Shown: piece by piece, positions 1 to 10,320 of the stretch | How positions within the stretch are numbered: position 1 is the stretch's first letter | Layout of the letters: every line of letters starts with the position of its first letter | Source: Druceiella hillmani | Lineage: Eukaryota; Arthropoda; Insecta; Lepidoptera; Hepialidae | Assembly: GCA_039881145.1 (NCBI GenBank) | Contig: JAYKKI010000023.1 | Location: 9,605,001-9,669,000, forward strand | Length of the DNA: 64,000 nucleotides | Direction: 5' to 3' | Position numbers and translations under genes: made by a program | The notes under the pieces: generated by a model | What the model was told of the DNA's origin: nothing | The model's input: the letters and a program-made list of their open reading frames with translations, nothing else | The model's database searches: none

Positions 1-136
1 TTTTATTCCTGAAATGCATTCAAACCTAAGTAGACTCTACTAGTTTCGTGTAGATTCTACTAGTTTATGGCATGTAGAGTAAATGACTTAAATCAAATGC
101 AAAATAAATTTGTTTTTTAAAATGTATATTTATTAT

Positions 137-225
137 GTCTGTGAAAGGTATAGTAGGCATGGTGAGAAATAAAATGTATATTTGTGAATAGTTTAATAAG
201 AATGCTTTGTACGTACGGTGTGTAC
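137..225 (+). repeat. Family A repeat, 3' fragment
   Basis: This stretch matches the internal 3' part of the other family A copies: a GTGAAAGGTATAGTAGGC-type segment, then TTTGTGAATAGTTTAATAAG and an ATGCTTTGTA segment. It lies just upstream of a fuller copy in the same orientation. It is either a truncated tail or part of a duplicated copy. Confidence 0.5.
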
Positions 226-295
226 ACTCAAAAGTTTATATTCTCGTATACCTTAATGTATCCGGAACATTCGTAATGCGAGACATACGCGTAAC

Positions 296-785
296 CAACG
301 ACTCTTTTGGCGTTCCGTCCCTCATGATGAAAAAACGGAATCATTGGTTGTCCGTTCATACGTCTGTCTGTCTGTCAAAGCCCTTTTTCTCAGAAACGGT
401 TTGAGATATCAAGATAATTAATATCCTATACTGTTGCCTATAGCCTTATATTGCTGTAAAAATGTCAAGTTCACGGAACAAAAGGATATGACCCTTTTTT
501 CTTTATTATTACCATAATCTTAGTTACTGCTCATCAAAACCTATAGGATAATTCCGGCCGACCTATAATATATAAAGTCGGCATAATGGGAAGTCCTGTA
601 GCACAAGTGATGGGGAAAATAAACAAAAAACATAGTAAGCAAGATATTTGCGCTCTGAAAAATTAAAACTTCGTAAATAGTTTAATAGAAATATTATGTA
701 CCATTTAATGTTTATAAAAGCCCATATATGTACGGAAACCACGTAAAATTATGACGAGCTTGTTCCACTTGTACTTGACAGTTTT
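296..785 (+). repeat. Dispersed repeat family A, near full-length copy
   Basis: The 5' part has a degenerate GTTCCGTCCCTC segment and then the diagnostic GTCTGTCTGTCTGTCAAAG run with CCCTTTTTCTCAGAAACG. The middle has 'cctatagg' and 'gtagcacaagt' segments. The 3' part has an 'aatagtttaatagaaatattatgtacc' type segment, a 'tacggaacc' type segment and 'acttgacagtttttt'. The same order of blocks recurs about ten times in the window on both strands. No coding capacity is visible, so it looks non-autonomous. It resembles a repeat I remember as common in Lepidoptera, not verified. Confidence 0.75.
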
Positions 786-2074
786 TTAGCAATGCACGAT
801 TGAATCTCCGTAAAAATTTCGGAACGCAAAACGATTTTGCTAGTTTCCACGAGTAACGTTGTCCTAATTCTGTATTCGTATTAACCTATTGAGGGTCACC
901 ACTTTGGATCGAGGTATAAGGTTATCTGTCAAGCACATGTTATCTGTCAAAAACATAGTAAATTAGAAATAAATATAACATAGTAGGTATGAAATAATCG
1001 ATAAATAATAAATATAAAATAACATTGTTTACACAGATTACCTTTCAATAACTTTTGCTTTGGCGCATTTTACTTTGGCGCCTTTTTTCGCATTTAATAT
1101 TTTTACATTCATAAGTCCGTAGCTTGATTTATTTATTTTTATCTGATACGCTAATGAAGTACTGGTACACAATTAGGAAACACAAAAATAAACTCTAATA
1201 ACCGATATAATTTGAAAGTTTACACTTATTATGCGCTTTTGACACTCGTTTACTCACGATGCACTTTTGACATTTCATTATACCTCGCTCGTAAGTGGCG
1301 CCGCCCTGGTGGCAAATAAAAGCAGTGGCAAATAAAAATGGTAGCCCTCAATGGCACGCAACGTGACATAAGGAGACTAATAGCTTATTTTGGGTGAGTT
1401 ACTCTCCCTTCGCCAGCCATATGTCACCGATATAACATCCGTATTACGTGTATCACTGATATAATGTCAACTATAGTCGCGGAACGTCCTGCTAAATATC
1501 GTCACTTAAATGAGTATTATCACGCTTGCGTTTAAACCGTTTGTCAATAGTAAAGCGAGATGGAGTTTCATCATCAAATAGTACTTGAAATCTATAATAA
1601 CTTTCTTGCTGATAGAGGTTGCAGTGAAATTTAAAAAATAATTAGTCAAAAAGTTATTTGCGTTAAATTTATATTGTTGCAAATATACGTTTTTCGAATT
1701 GACGCCAAAATTGCTAGACAAGAAATCTTGAATTTTAAAATATTGACATTTGTAATACTGCGTAATATTGTAATAGAAATGACGTTTTAAAAGGATATTA
1801 AGAGTTCGTTTTTCAACATTACGAAATAGTCATCAATATCTTATGGCTAACTGGTCAGTTCCAAAGGCCGTTTGTGCTTCCTGGTATAATATGAAAACAA
1901 ATATTTTGCACCTGTTTAAATACTTACATACTTACTCTTATGTCCGTGTATTTCCACATACGCATATATAAATATGACTGTTCAAATACAGATACACTTA
2001 AGTAAATATACGTATATGCACACCCGTCATTATATTACGACGTAATAATTTCTGTAATTCGCTTTTTTCGTCCA
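786..2074. other. No gene seen, AT-rich spacer
   Basis: I see no coding-like frame, RNA gene or recognisable transposon. Small local repetitions are present: GTTATCTGTCA twice near 930, TTTGGCGC twice near 1060, and GTGGCAAATAAAA twice near 1310. A short CpG-richer patch lies at 1285-1370. Confidence 0.6.
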
Positions 2075-2165
2075 ATTAGGATTCTGCACCTCAAAAAAAC
2101 CGTTTGCCATAACTGTTTTTTTTTCAGAAACCGGTTGATATAGAAACTCATTCCGAGATTTAGTG
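2075..2165 (+). repeat. Family A repeat, 5' fragment (weak)
   Basis: A 'gcacctcaaaaaaacc' segment followed by 'tttcagaaaccggttgatatagaaact' matches the 5' section of family A. The GTCTGTCTGTC run is missing and no 3' end follows, so it is a degraded fragment. Confidence 0.4.
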
Positions 2166-3256
2166 GGGCAATCACTAAATAAAAAAATAACTTCCATCTA
2201 TCAATAATTATCTATTAAAAAGTATTTTAAAAACATGTTTTAAATTTTATATAAAAGCATCTTAAATCGCCAAAACTTCTACATTTTTACTAATAAAAAT
2301 TGCTTAAACTTAAGTTACACTACGAGAATACTTTTATCGTTTATAAGAATGGAATAACGAAGGTATTAATTATTGGTAATAAACTCAATAAAACGGTAGA
2401 ATATTCCGAATTTATTTCAAAAATCTAACGTGACAACGTCGCGTTTCATAGACAAACACGTAAAATATGAGGTTGTATCTACGATTGTGAATACAAACTA
2501 CGTACGAAAACGACATCAGAACAGCTTGAACTAATTATGGTTAATTTAAAATTCGCAATATACTTTTGAAAAAATGTCACAATTCTCCTTAAAATATTCT
2601 AAAAATAAAGAGAATGTTACTCGAATTTTATTTCATTTCAAAAAATGGTTTTCCGTAAAAATTGCTCTTGGCGCAATACACGGAATAAATTAAATAACAC
2701 TTTTCCTCGATAGTTTCGTTCGTACGTATTGAATTATACAAAGCCGTTTTCTTTAAAATAATTTTAAACACAATCGAATTGCAAAAACCGACATGCTAAT
2801 AAATGTACTTGCTGAAATGTCATCTTTTTAGATTATACCAAAGTTACACTTAGATCAAGGTCGGAATAGTGTTTGACAGATGAAACTATGACGAGCTTGT
2901 CCTATACTAAGTTTATTAGTAGGGTTTTTACCTATTCTCTGTTACTGCAACGTATAACTTTCTATTCCAAATTCACTAGTAGGAATACTAAAGTCTAAAT
3001 CATAAAAAACAGCATTACTAGAAGTTTACTTCAAATATACAGGAAAAGTATAGCAATAATTCTAAATTACATAGGTTTTGGAATAATAGATATTTTTAGA
3101 CCTGTGAAAGATGTTCTAGACAACATATTTACATGAAAAAAACGAGTGTGCTTTAAACCACACGACTGAAGTAAAACTTCAAATTCACAAATATGAACTT
3201 TAAAATGAATTTACAAAATAATCAAAAAATCACCGTTCGCGTAACGCTAGCAAAAT
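2166..3256. other. No gene seen, AT-rich spacer
   Basis: No coding-like frame or known element was found. A weak echo of the 'atgacgagcttgt' segment of the first family A copy occurs near 2887. Confidence 0.55.

Positions 3257-3258
<2 letters not shown>

Positions 3259-3291
<33 letters not shown>
3259..3291. repeat. (TA)n microsatellite
   Basis: About 16 uninterrupted TA units sit immediately before a direct duplication of a purine-rich segment. Confidence 0.95.
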
Positions 3292-3297
3292 CATGCA

Positions 3298-3482
3298 CTG
3301 GCTATGAGAGGAAGAGAGAAAGAAAATGTGCGCACGCACTGCTCGCTCTTGCTCCTACAGTGTGATACAGACAAGAGGCTTGCACTGTGTCTTAGATATA
3401 CGAAACATACCTGGCTATGAGAGAAAGAGAGAAAGAAAATGGTGCTCGCATCTCTCTCTCTTGTCCTTACAGTAATATACAA
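3298..3482. repeat. Imperfect tandem duplication, period about 113 bp
   Basis: GGCTATGAGAG, an AGAGAGAAAGAAAATG segment and a pyrimidine-rich stretch ending in TACAGT occur twice, starting near 3298 and 3411. The short overlapping ORFs on both strands run through this duplication and show no protein homology that I recognise. Confidence 0.7.
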
Positions 3483-3689
3483 AACGTAACGCTCTCCCTT
3501 TCTGTCTTCATTAACATATATCTCCCTCTCAACTTCCGTTCGCCTCGCCCGATCACACTTTTCGTAACGCTCTCGTCACGCATTCACCAGCTTATTCCCC
3601 AAGTCAAGCGTGCGTAAAGAAGTTTTACTTCAATAATATTAATACTTGTAAATATTGCGGTTTAACAGTAATACTATGTACTCCTAAAT

Positions 3690-4075
3690 ATTGATGTGTG
3701 TACGGAAACCTCTAAGAGGTTTTCAGGGATCCGTACCTCAAAAGGAAAAACGAAACCCTTATACAATTACTCATCTGTCTGTCTGTCTATCATCGCCGTT
3801 TTCCTCAAAAACCGCTTAACGCAGAAACTTTAAATTTGACATGAAATAAAACATGTCAACCTGTATATATCTTAATAAATAGAATTCAAAAATATTTATA
3901 GAGAAATTTCAAGTGGGCAAATTATCTGTTCGAAAAATTAAGGTTGTTAAAAATTAATATTTCTAGATATTTTAATAGAAATGCTATGCAAATTTAAGTA
4001 CCTATAAGTGCCTAAATGTGTATGGAACCCTCCCAATACGAGTTCTACCCATACTTGATAAGATTTTCTCAATAA
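3690..4075 (+). repeat. Dispersed repeat family A copy
   Basis: It begins around GGATCCGTACCTCAAAAGG, followed by the GTCTGTCTGTCT run and a TTTTCCTCAAAAACCG segment. It ends with ATATTTTAATAGAAATGC, a TATGGAACCCTCCCAATACG segment and 'gagttctacccatacttgataag'. The middle is shorter than in the 296-785 copy, so it carries an internal deletion. Confidence 0.75.
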
Positions 4076-4639
4076 TAATCGATTTTTACCAAGTTGTAAG
4101 CTAAATTTAATAAAACCCATTAAAAAGAGAACGTACTATTACCAGAGATAATGGAGCGCTGTAAATTAACTGCTGATTGTAATGTGTGTCATTAATAAAC
4201 TAAAAAAGTAAATAAACGTATTAAACTTAATTTGTCAACGTGACTATTTTTTACCTGCTTGATTAACTTTTGACGGTTTATGATTTGACAGTCAGAATAG
4301 GCGCGTGGCGAAAGCGATGAGTCATTCGTAACCGTTGATTATACTCTGTCATAATCGTAATGAACAATTAATCTAATTTGCTAAATATTTAATTCATTAA
4401 TGTTAGTTATAATAACATAACATATGAGTCTTGCAAATATTGTTGAGTCATAATTAATGTTTATTGCGGTGCTTCAAAAAAGACTTTCTAATGATTCTTA
4501 AGAAAGCATCTCTCGCTTTTATTGTTAATTCCTCTACACTACACAATTTCTAAGAGCATATAATATATGACCGAATACGGTAATATATTTTATATCAGTA
4601 GACGGTGTTATCAAATTACAAGAAATATATACTGAAATT
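4076..4639. other. No gene seen, AT-rich spacer
   Basis: AT-rich sequence without long frames, clear inverted repeats or recognisable transposon ends. Confidence 0.5.
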
Positions 4640-4960
4640 CGGCCAAGTGCATGTTGAAACACTCACAAAGTTGAGTACATCTCCTGAAATGGTAAAAATA
4701 TATTTAAGGTTTTTGAAACGCATAGTTGGAAAATTTGGGGGGAGGGAATATTGTCACTTGCAAACGTAACTTAAAAATGAAAAATTTTAAATGGAAACTT
4801 AATTTCACTTTTAAAGACCTATCCAAAGATAACTCTTTCACTGGGGTAAGCAAAAAAAAATCGCTTTAAGTTTTTCTTTTTTGATATCTAATATCTCCAT
4901 TTTAATCACACGCTTGCAAAATTTCTTCCCATAAATCTAAAACGGTAAAAACTGTGCTAC
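4640..4960 (-). repeat. Dispersed repeat family B copy
   Basis: On the minus strand this would be the 3' half of family B. The + strand begins CGGCCAAGTGCATGTTG, contains a G-run ('ggggggaggg') typical of the middle of this repeat, and then AAGACCTATCCAAAGATAAC. I match these blocks to a repeat I remember from lepidopteran genomes. Here they share order with the other B copies (9300, 16085, 34840). Confidence 0.55.
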
Positions 4961-5000
4961 TGGGACCATCTACACAACTACACAAACATATTGTTGTTAT

Positions 5001-5076
5001 TGTCCATCTACACAAACAGATTGTCTGCTAGTTTGTATATTGTCCATCTACACAAACAGATTGTCTGCTAGTTTGT
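5001..5076. repeat. Tandem duplication, 40-bp period
   Basis: A 36-bp segment beginning TGTCCATCTACACAAACAG occurs identically at 5001-5036 and 5041-5076. A partial third unit (CTACACAAAC plus a TTGTTGTTAT variant) lies just upstream at 4979-5000. The perfect identity suggests a recent slip or duplication. Confidence 0.9.
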
Positions 5077-5720
5077 GGGCAAGAATAACAAAGCATAGAA
5101 TGTATTTCAATAAGATTTTAACAATGTATGGCTTAGAGTTTTCGCAACAAAATGAAATCATGTCTATACAATATTTCCTATATTCAGTTCAGAAAATATT
5201 TGTAATTATATCTTTGCTTGTACTCACATTACATAATTATTATTTAATACGTATTACATAAAATTTGATTATATTACTTAAAGTCTGGCAAAGAATTAGA
5301 AATATATTTTATAAAATACATATTAATTCGAAGAAAAGTCAAGAAAAAAAATCAACCTTCTGTCACAACAACTGAACAAACAGAGAAATTCACGCGAGCT
5401 AAGCTGCGAGAAAAAACTTGTTGCAAATATTTGTAAATATATTTAATTAATGTGGCTTTAGATGATGAATAGCCGAAGCGCATTAAAACAAATCCTGATT
5501 TATTCGTTGATGTTAAACCGACTTCATCCCACGCATGTGTTCGTATTACTCATTCTTTCCCCCATGACTCAGCATCCAGCTACGCATCATTGCTTGTACA
5601 ATATCCGCCCAATAGCTCTTCAATAACTCGTATCTTATAAACGAATAGAAAATGTATCCTTGAACCATGAATCAGTTTAAAGGCAAGCTTATTGCTTGTT
5701 TTTCTCCAGATTATAAACAT
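5077..5720. other. No gene seen
   Basis: AT-rich spacer. A short CG-containing stretch at 5395-5410 and a slightly GC-richer stretch at 5510-5600 have no recognisable content. Confidence 0.5.
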
Positions 5721-5810
5721 ATATGTGTGTGTGTGTGTGTGTGTGTATGTGTGTGTGCGTGCGTGCGTGCGCGTGTGCATGCGTGCGTGCGTGCGTGTGT
5801 GTGTGTGTAT
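5721..5810. repeat. Compound (GT)n/(GTGC)n microsatellite
   Basis: Alternating GT runs, GTGC/GCGT runs and again GT, about 90 bp. The alternating purine-pyrimidine sequence could adopt Z-DNA. A minus-strand ORF here encodes only His/Thr/Arg repeats and is not a gene. Confidence 0.95.
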
Positions 5811-6568
5811 ATACGTAATGAGGACTTGTAATATTTAATAGTTGTAGTATTTAAAGTAATACCAAAAAATTTCGTGATAACTCAAAAATTTATGTTTTTA
5901 TTAATTATAACATATAAACAGGAAATTGCAGATATCTACGTAGAAAAGCAAGAGAGTTATCAGGACAGATCCGGTAATAAAATAGTTACGTAGTTTAGTT
6001 GGAAGGGCGATTTTACCACTTTTCCACATGATTATTTTTCAACGAAAAAAGGTTTGAAAATAAATTTGTATTCTACTCAAACGATATTTCCGATGCCAAG
6101 AATTAAATTTTTTTGCGTGTACCTATAAGCGTGTCTTTGAAATAAATTTGTGTATAAATTTTAATACGATTTTCGGTTTTGAGTCAAAGGATTATATAAA
6201 ATGTCAAAAATTTAAGTCGACAAATTATTCTGCTTAGGAGGTAGAAGCCTCAGGTAGACCAACGGACAGACCGCTTTGACAGAACAATAGCGTTCAGTCC
6301 TTTCATACACACACGCACGCACGCACACAAGTTCATTCTTGCATTACTGAACTTATAATCATTGACTTTCTTACATTAACTGAACGACGACAAAATGTTA
6401 CTTTGCATGTTTACTTGTGCAATTACTATTTTTCTTAATAAATTTGGTAGGATAAACATTACATTTACTTTGTCGATAATTAAGAAATTGGTCACTCGCT
6501 ATTTCCGTGTATTAAAATGGAGTTTGTTTTAAATTATATGAAACTAAACGTTACTTGCAATGAAACGA
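5811..6568. other. No gene seen
   Basis: AT-rich spacer with a short ACGC microsatellite at about 6307-6328. No coding-like frame. Confidence 0.5.
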
Positions 6569-6682
6569 GAAAAACATTGGTTTATACATTATAAATCCGT
6601 TCTTAAAAGAAAAAACATTGGTTTATACATTATAAATCCGTTCTTAAGAGAAAAACATTGGTTTATGCATTATAATCCGTTA
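6569..6682. repeat. Tandem repeat, about 42 bp x 3
   Basis: The segment AAAAACATTGGTTTATACAT followed by TATAAATCCGTTCTTAA occurs three times, starting near 6570, 6612 and 6651. The last unit has lost a few bases. Confidence 0.9.
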
Positions 6683-7236
6683 TGGTAAATTATAAAGCGT
6701 TAATATTGTTTGACACCTCTATTTAGATAACTTTTAGGCACATTGATTTTTATTTATGAAAGCTCGAAGAATTGTAAATTAGAAATGTATTTAGTCAAAT
6801 CATCTGAATTCTTATGTACGATGGCTTAAATCCAAACCTCGTACGTCGCATCTAGAGTTGCTACCCGTACTTTATAATAAAGTATTGTACGTTATTCCGG
6901 GTAAACGTACTTTATACACATCGATAAAGCATAAAGCGATAACGTTAAATGCTAAGCAGCACTGTCGTTTTTTATCGTAACTTAAAACGTCCATATCAAT
7001 TATCATCTCAATTTGTCATTGTTTACTGTTTATTGTTCAAATATTAATTTTCGATGTTGGTATGTTGTACAGTGTTGTGATAAATATTCGATTATGGATG
7101 CATATAATTGTAGCTCACGAAATACACCTGAAAAACGAATACAGGAATCGGACTCTAACGACGGAATCTGACTCTAACGGAATTGGACGGCATCTGTAAC
7201 TCTGAATACAGTACACTAAATAAATGCCCTAAAACA

Positions 7237-9144
7237 ATGGATGCAAAGCAAACAAAACGAAAGCAAAAGTATAAAAGTCTATGGGAAAAAGAAAATGGTG
7301 TTTGATTAACCAATGATCCCCAAAACGATTTTAATGGGAAATGCAAATTATGTGTTTCAGCTGGAATATGTGGAAAAAATTTAATCTTAGGTGGATGTTG
7401 GCCTGCGTGAGTATAGGTTGGACAAACAAGCATGCAGGGATAAAATCACAATAAATCTTTGGTTTCGTGATGGTTTGGGGTGTCTGGTGTGTATGGTGGT
7501 AGGTGAAGGGTTAATTATTTGTTTGCAGGTTGAGCGACATCTGGAAACAAAACAGCATAAATCGAAATATAAGCTGAAAAAATCATCTGAACTGCTTGAA
7601 AGTTTTCTTGGATCTACTTCTGTTTCCACTTCTTCCCAAAGTTAATTTTTCAGTGATAAAGACAATGTCACGGCTGCTGAACTACCTAGCATTAACATAT
7701 CACACTGTTAAGCATATTTTGTTCTTTAATTGTATGGACTGTATTGTTAAGTTAAATAAAATGATTTATGTTAATTCAAACACAGCTACAAGTATTCATT
7801 TAGCCAGGACCAAAATGGAAGCTCTAGTTACAGAGGTTTCGGGGCCATATGCTTTATAAAATGTAATAAACGATTTGAATACAGGCAATTTATTTTTCTA
7901 CTTCCAACAAAAATATAAAAACTTTTCCCATTAGTTGTGCAATATTTTACAGCTGAAAATGGCATTCAAAGAAAATTAACTGATTTCTATGAAAATAGCA
8001 ATGAATCAGCTGATTACATGGTTCATGCAATTCAGAAGTCAGTAGAGCAATGCAAATTATCATTTGAGAATATATCTGGGTTAAGTGCTAACAACACAAA
8101 TGCCAATTTTGGAATAAACCATTTATAAACATTAGAGATTTGGTACCGGACTTGAATAAGGGAAAATGTTATGCACATATAGTGCACAATTGCACGAAAC
8201 ATGCCAAGAACTTTTTATCCTATGACATTGAGAATGTTATCCTTAAAATCTATGCTCATTTTTCCCACTCGGCTGTTCAGAGACAAGAATTTAAAAAATT
8301 CATAGAATCGGTAGATGGAGATTTTCGTGAACTCAAACGCCATGTAGGGACCAGCTGGTTCTTTTTTTTTGATGGTTCTCTCCTACCTTATGTGGATACA
8401 ATATTGTTAAATTGGAAAACCACATTTTATATGTGCTTAGTAAAACTATAAAATTTTTAGAAGGGAATAAGATAATAACTTTGATGTATACAATATTATG
8501 CAATATTATGCTTAGAAAAGAATTAATGAAAAGAAAAGAAGATCTCTTCTTTGGATATGAAACTGAAAAAAAGATTAAAGAAATTGAGTTGTCTTCGCCT
8601 GAAGTTAGTCAGAAAATTATAAAAGATTTCACGTTGTTCTTGGATAAAGCCTTAAAGTACCTGGAGTCACGTTGTTAGTCACACAAATTGGCTCTTTCAT
8701 CGAGCGTCATAAATTAAAAATGTAGGTAATGTTGAATATGAGCATTTTGTTCACATACTTATAATTTTGAAACTGCAAAAGCTTTATATTAACATGGATG
8801 ACCTGTATGAAGAAATTAATTTATAGAAAGAGTTATATGCACAAGTTAATAATTCTGTAGATGTTTCGGAATTATCCACATCGTATGAGTGGCAAACAAC
8901 TTTCCATAGTAGTAATTATTTTGTAAATGTATACAAAATCGTGTCATTTCTGCTATCCATTCCCGCCACTTCAGCATTTACAGAGAGAGTCTTTTCTCTG
9001 ATGATTTGGCTAAGTATTTTGGCTAAGTGGCGGGACGAACGAAGTAGGTTATGTATTATAGTAGGAAATGGATTGCAAATGAACCGAAATGGAAATTTAA
9101 GAATATATCTCATTAATTTTATGCCAAATGTTGAACACTTATGA
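7237..9144 (+). pseudogene. hAT transposase pseudogene (BED finger to hAT dimerisation domain)
   Basis: Reading across frames gives the domains of a BED-type hAT transposase in order. An N-terminal finger half (7237-7400) has CKLC after WEKENGV and an in-frame stop. The second finger half at 7529-7645 has VERHLETKQHK. The catalytic-core parts are at 7937-8128 (SGLSANNTNANFG) and 8140-8451 (CYAHIVHNCTKHA, then FRELKRHVGTSW). The C-terminal hAT dimerisation segment at 8916-9144 includes IPATSAFTERVFSLM followed by KWRDERSRL. Between the blocks are stops, frameshifts and a 122-bp interruption (7407-7528). The family normally makes a 600-700 aa nuclear protein that binds element ends and cuts them. 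This copy is dead. The assignment to hAT is secure. The subfamily is not determined. Confidence 0.93.
7407..7528 (+). other. Intron-like interruption inside the BED finger
   Basis: The finger is broken by 122 bp that start GTGAGTAT (a strong donor) and end TTATTTGTTTGCAG (a strong acceptor). Removing it brings the CKLC half next to the VERHLETKQH half, but the joined frame is off, so a later indel must be assumed. Alternatives are a small insertion or chance splice-like ends. Confidence 0.45.
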
Positions 9145-9299
9145 TCAGAGCATCACGCCCATCATTATTTGTATATTACTTTTATGTACAAATTTTACTA
9201 TATTTTGATGTATTTCTTCCCAAATCCAAATATTTATTTGCATTTTGTCTTTTTAGTAAAGATTTGAAAAAATGAAAACGAAATAAGTCGAAAGTAAGT

Positions 9300-9415
9300 T
9301 CATTCGTCTAAAACTGTAGAAACTATGAGACTGTGACAGAAGGATGAGCAAACGAACAAGCGAACGGCCATGACGAAATTATAATAATTCCCCATCTTAC
9401 TATGGAAGGCCAAAA
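9300..9415 (-). repeat. Family B repeat, 5' fragment
   Basis: The + strand reads GAAACTATGAGACTGTGACAG, a run of GAACAAGCGAACGG and CATGACGAAATTATAA, then an ACTATGGAAGGCCAAAATG end. This is the reverse complement of the family B 5' end (a 'ttccgtagccaaaatgg' segment, then tandem GTCTGTC-like units). Confidence 0.5.
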
Positions 9416-10000
9416 TGAATTCTTTTCAATGATTCTTACGAGGTCCAATGGATTTTAAATATTTCGTATATCTTAGCTGCCTTTGGAATAATAACGTCGA
9501 ATCCAAAATTCGTAGGGAATTTTTTTTACACGTTTAACTAACTACTATATGTATGCATTAAAACGTCTCGTCTCTACGATTATGCCAAAATACGCATTAT
9601 TACATTGTACTAAAAATTTAAAAAAACATTATTTTTTTAAAATATAAATTAATATTAATTAAATTCGTTCGGAACTATTAACTAGAACGCCCAGATGAGC
9701 CAGGGTTGCTTTTAATTAATTTTCCGAAATTAGCTTTACCCTCTTCTACGGTGTCGAAGGAAGTGATTGTAAAGATATTACTGACTGTATGCAAAAGTTC
9801 ACAGGCAACCCCTATTATTTTTGAGACACCAAATTTTAATTATTGGATACGAAGCAATATTAATCTATTCATATAATAATTTCTAAAAAAATATTTATGT
9901 TATGAAGGATAAGTTCGCTTTACCTTTGTCGTTCTTTATTTGTGCGTGAGTTAGTGTGTAACGCATCACGTAGAAATCACTGATCCAATTCGGATGGAAT
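9416..10000. other. No gene seen
   Basis: AT-rich spacer. No recognisable element or coding-like frame. Confidence 0.5.
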
Positions 10001-10320
10001 TTTTAGAAGAACATAGGAGTCAACTTGATAAATGCATTAGTACAACAACACTAACAAAGAAGTTCCTAGAGACTCGATGCATAGTAATTACACGAATATA
10101 TATTGTATGAACGTCAATAGATGGCGTTACGTGTATTTTAAATTGCGAAATGAAATTTTTCACCCAGGCGTACTTTACCGAAATGGACATGACCAGAACC
10201 GAAGTGTGCAGTGTTGCCGGAGGAGTAGGTGCTTTAATAAGCATCCCAAATTTGGGCCGACGTACAAAGGCAGACATCATCGTCTTCCGCGCGTCAATTT
10301 TTCTATATAAGATGTATTTT
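10001..10320. other. GC-richer stretch without an assigned gene
   Basis: This stretch is less AT-rich than its surroundings and carries overlapping 77- and 86-codon frames on opposite strands. Neither shows a motif that I recognise. It holds an AGATGGCG segment near 10121 of the kind repeated elsewhere in the window (53.1 kb). It could be an old transposon fragment. Confidence 0.3.

Larger units (their letters stand above)
6850..9150 (+). mobile_element. hAT-superfamily DNA transposon fossil
   Basis: The block holds a decayed hAT transposase (described separately) and, upstream, a candidate 5' terminal sequence beginning near 6853 (TAGAGTTGCTACCC, followed by ACTTTATAATAAAGT). hAT ends often start with a CAGAG/TAGAG-like motif. 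I found no matching inverted terminus downstream (9150-9800) and no 8-bp target duplication, so the 3' end is probably lost and the 5' boundary is inferred. It is surrounded by non-coding repeats and cannot be autonomous now. Confidence 0.7.

Noticed and set aside
5580..5780. His/Thr/Arg-rich minus ORF
   Set aside because: Translation of the GT/GTGC microsatellite.
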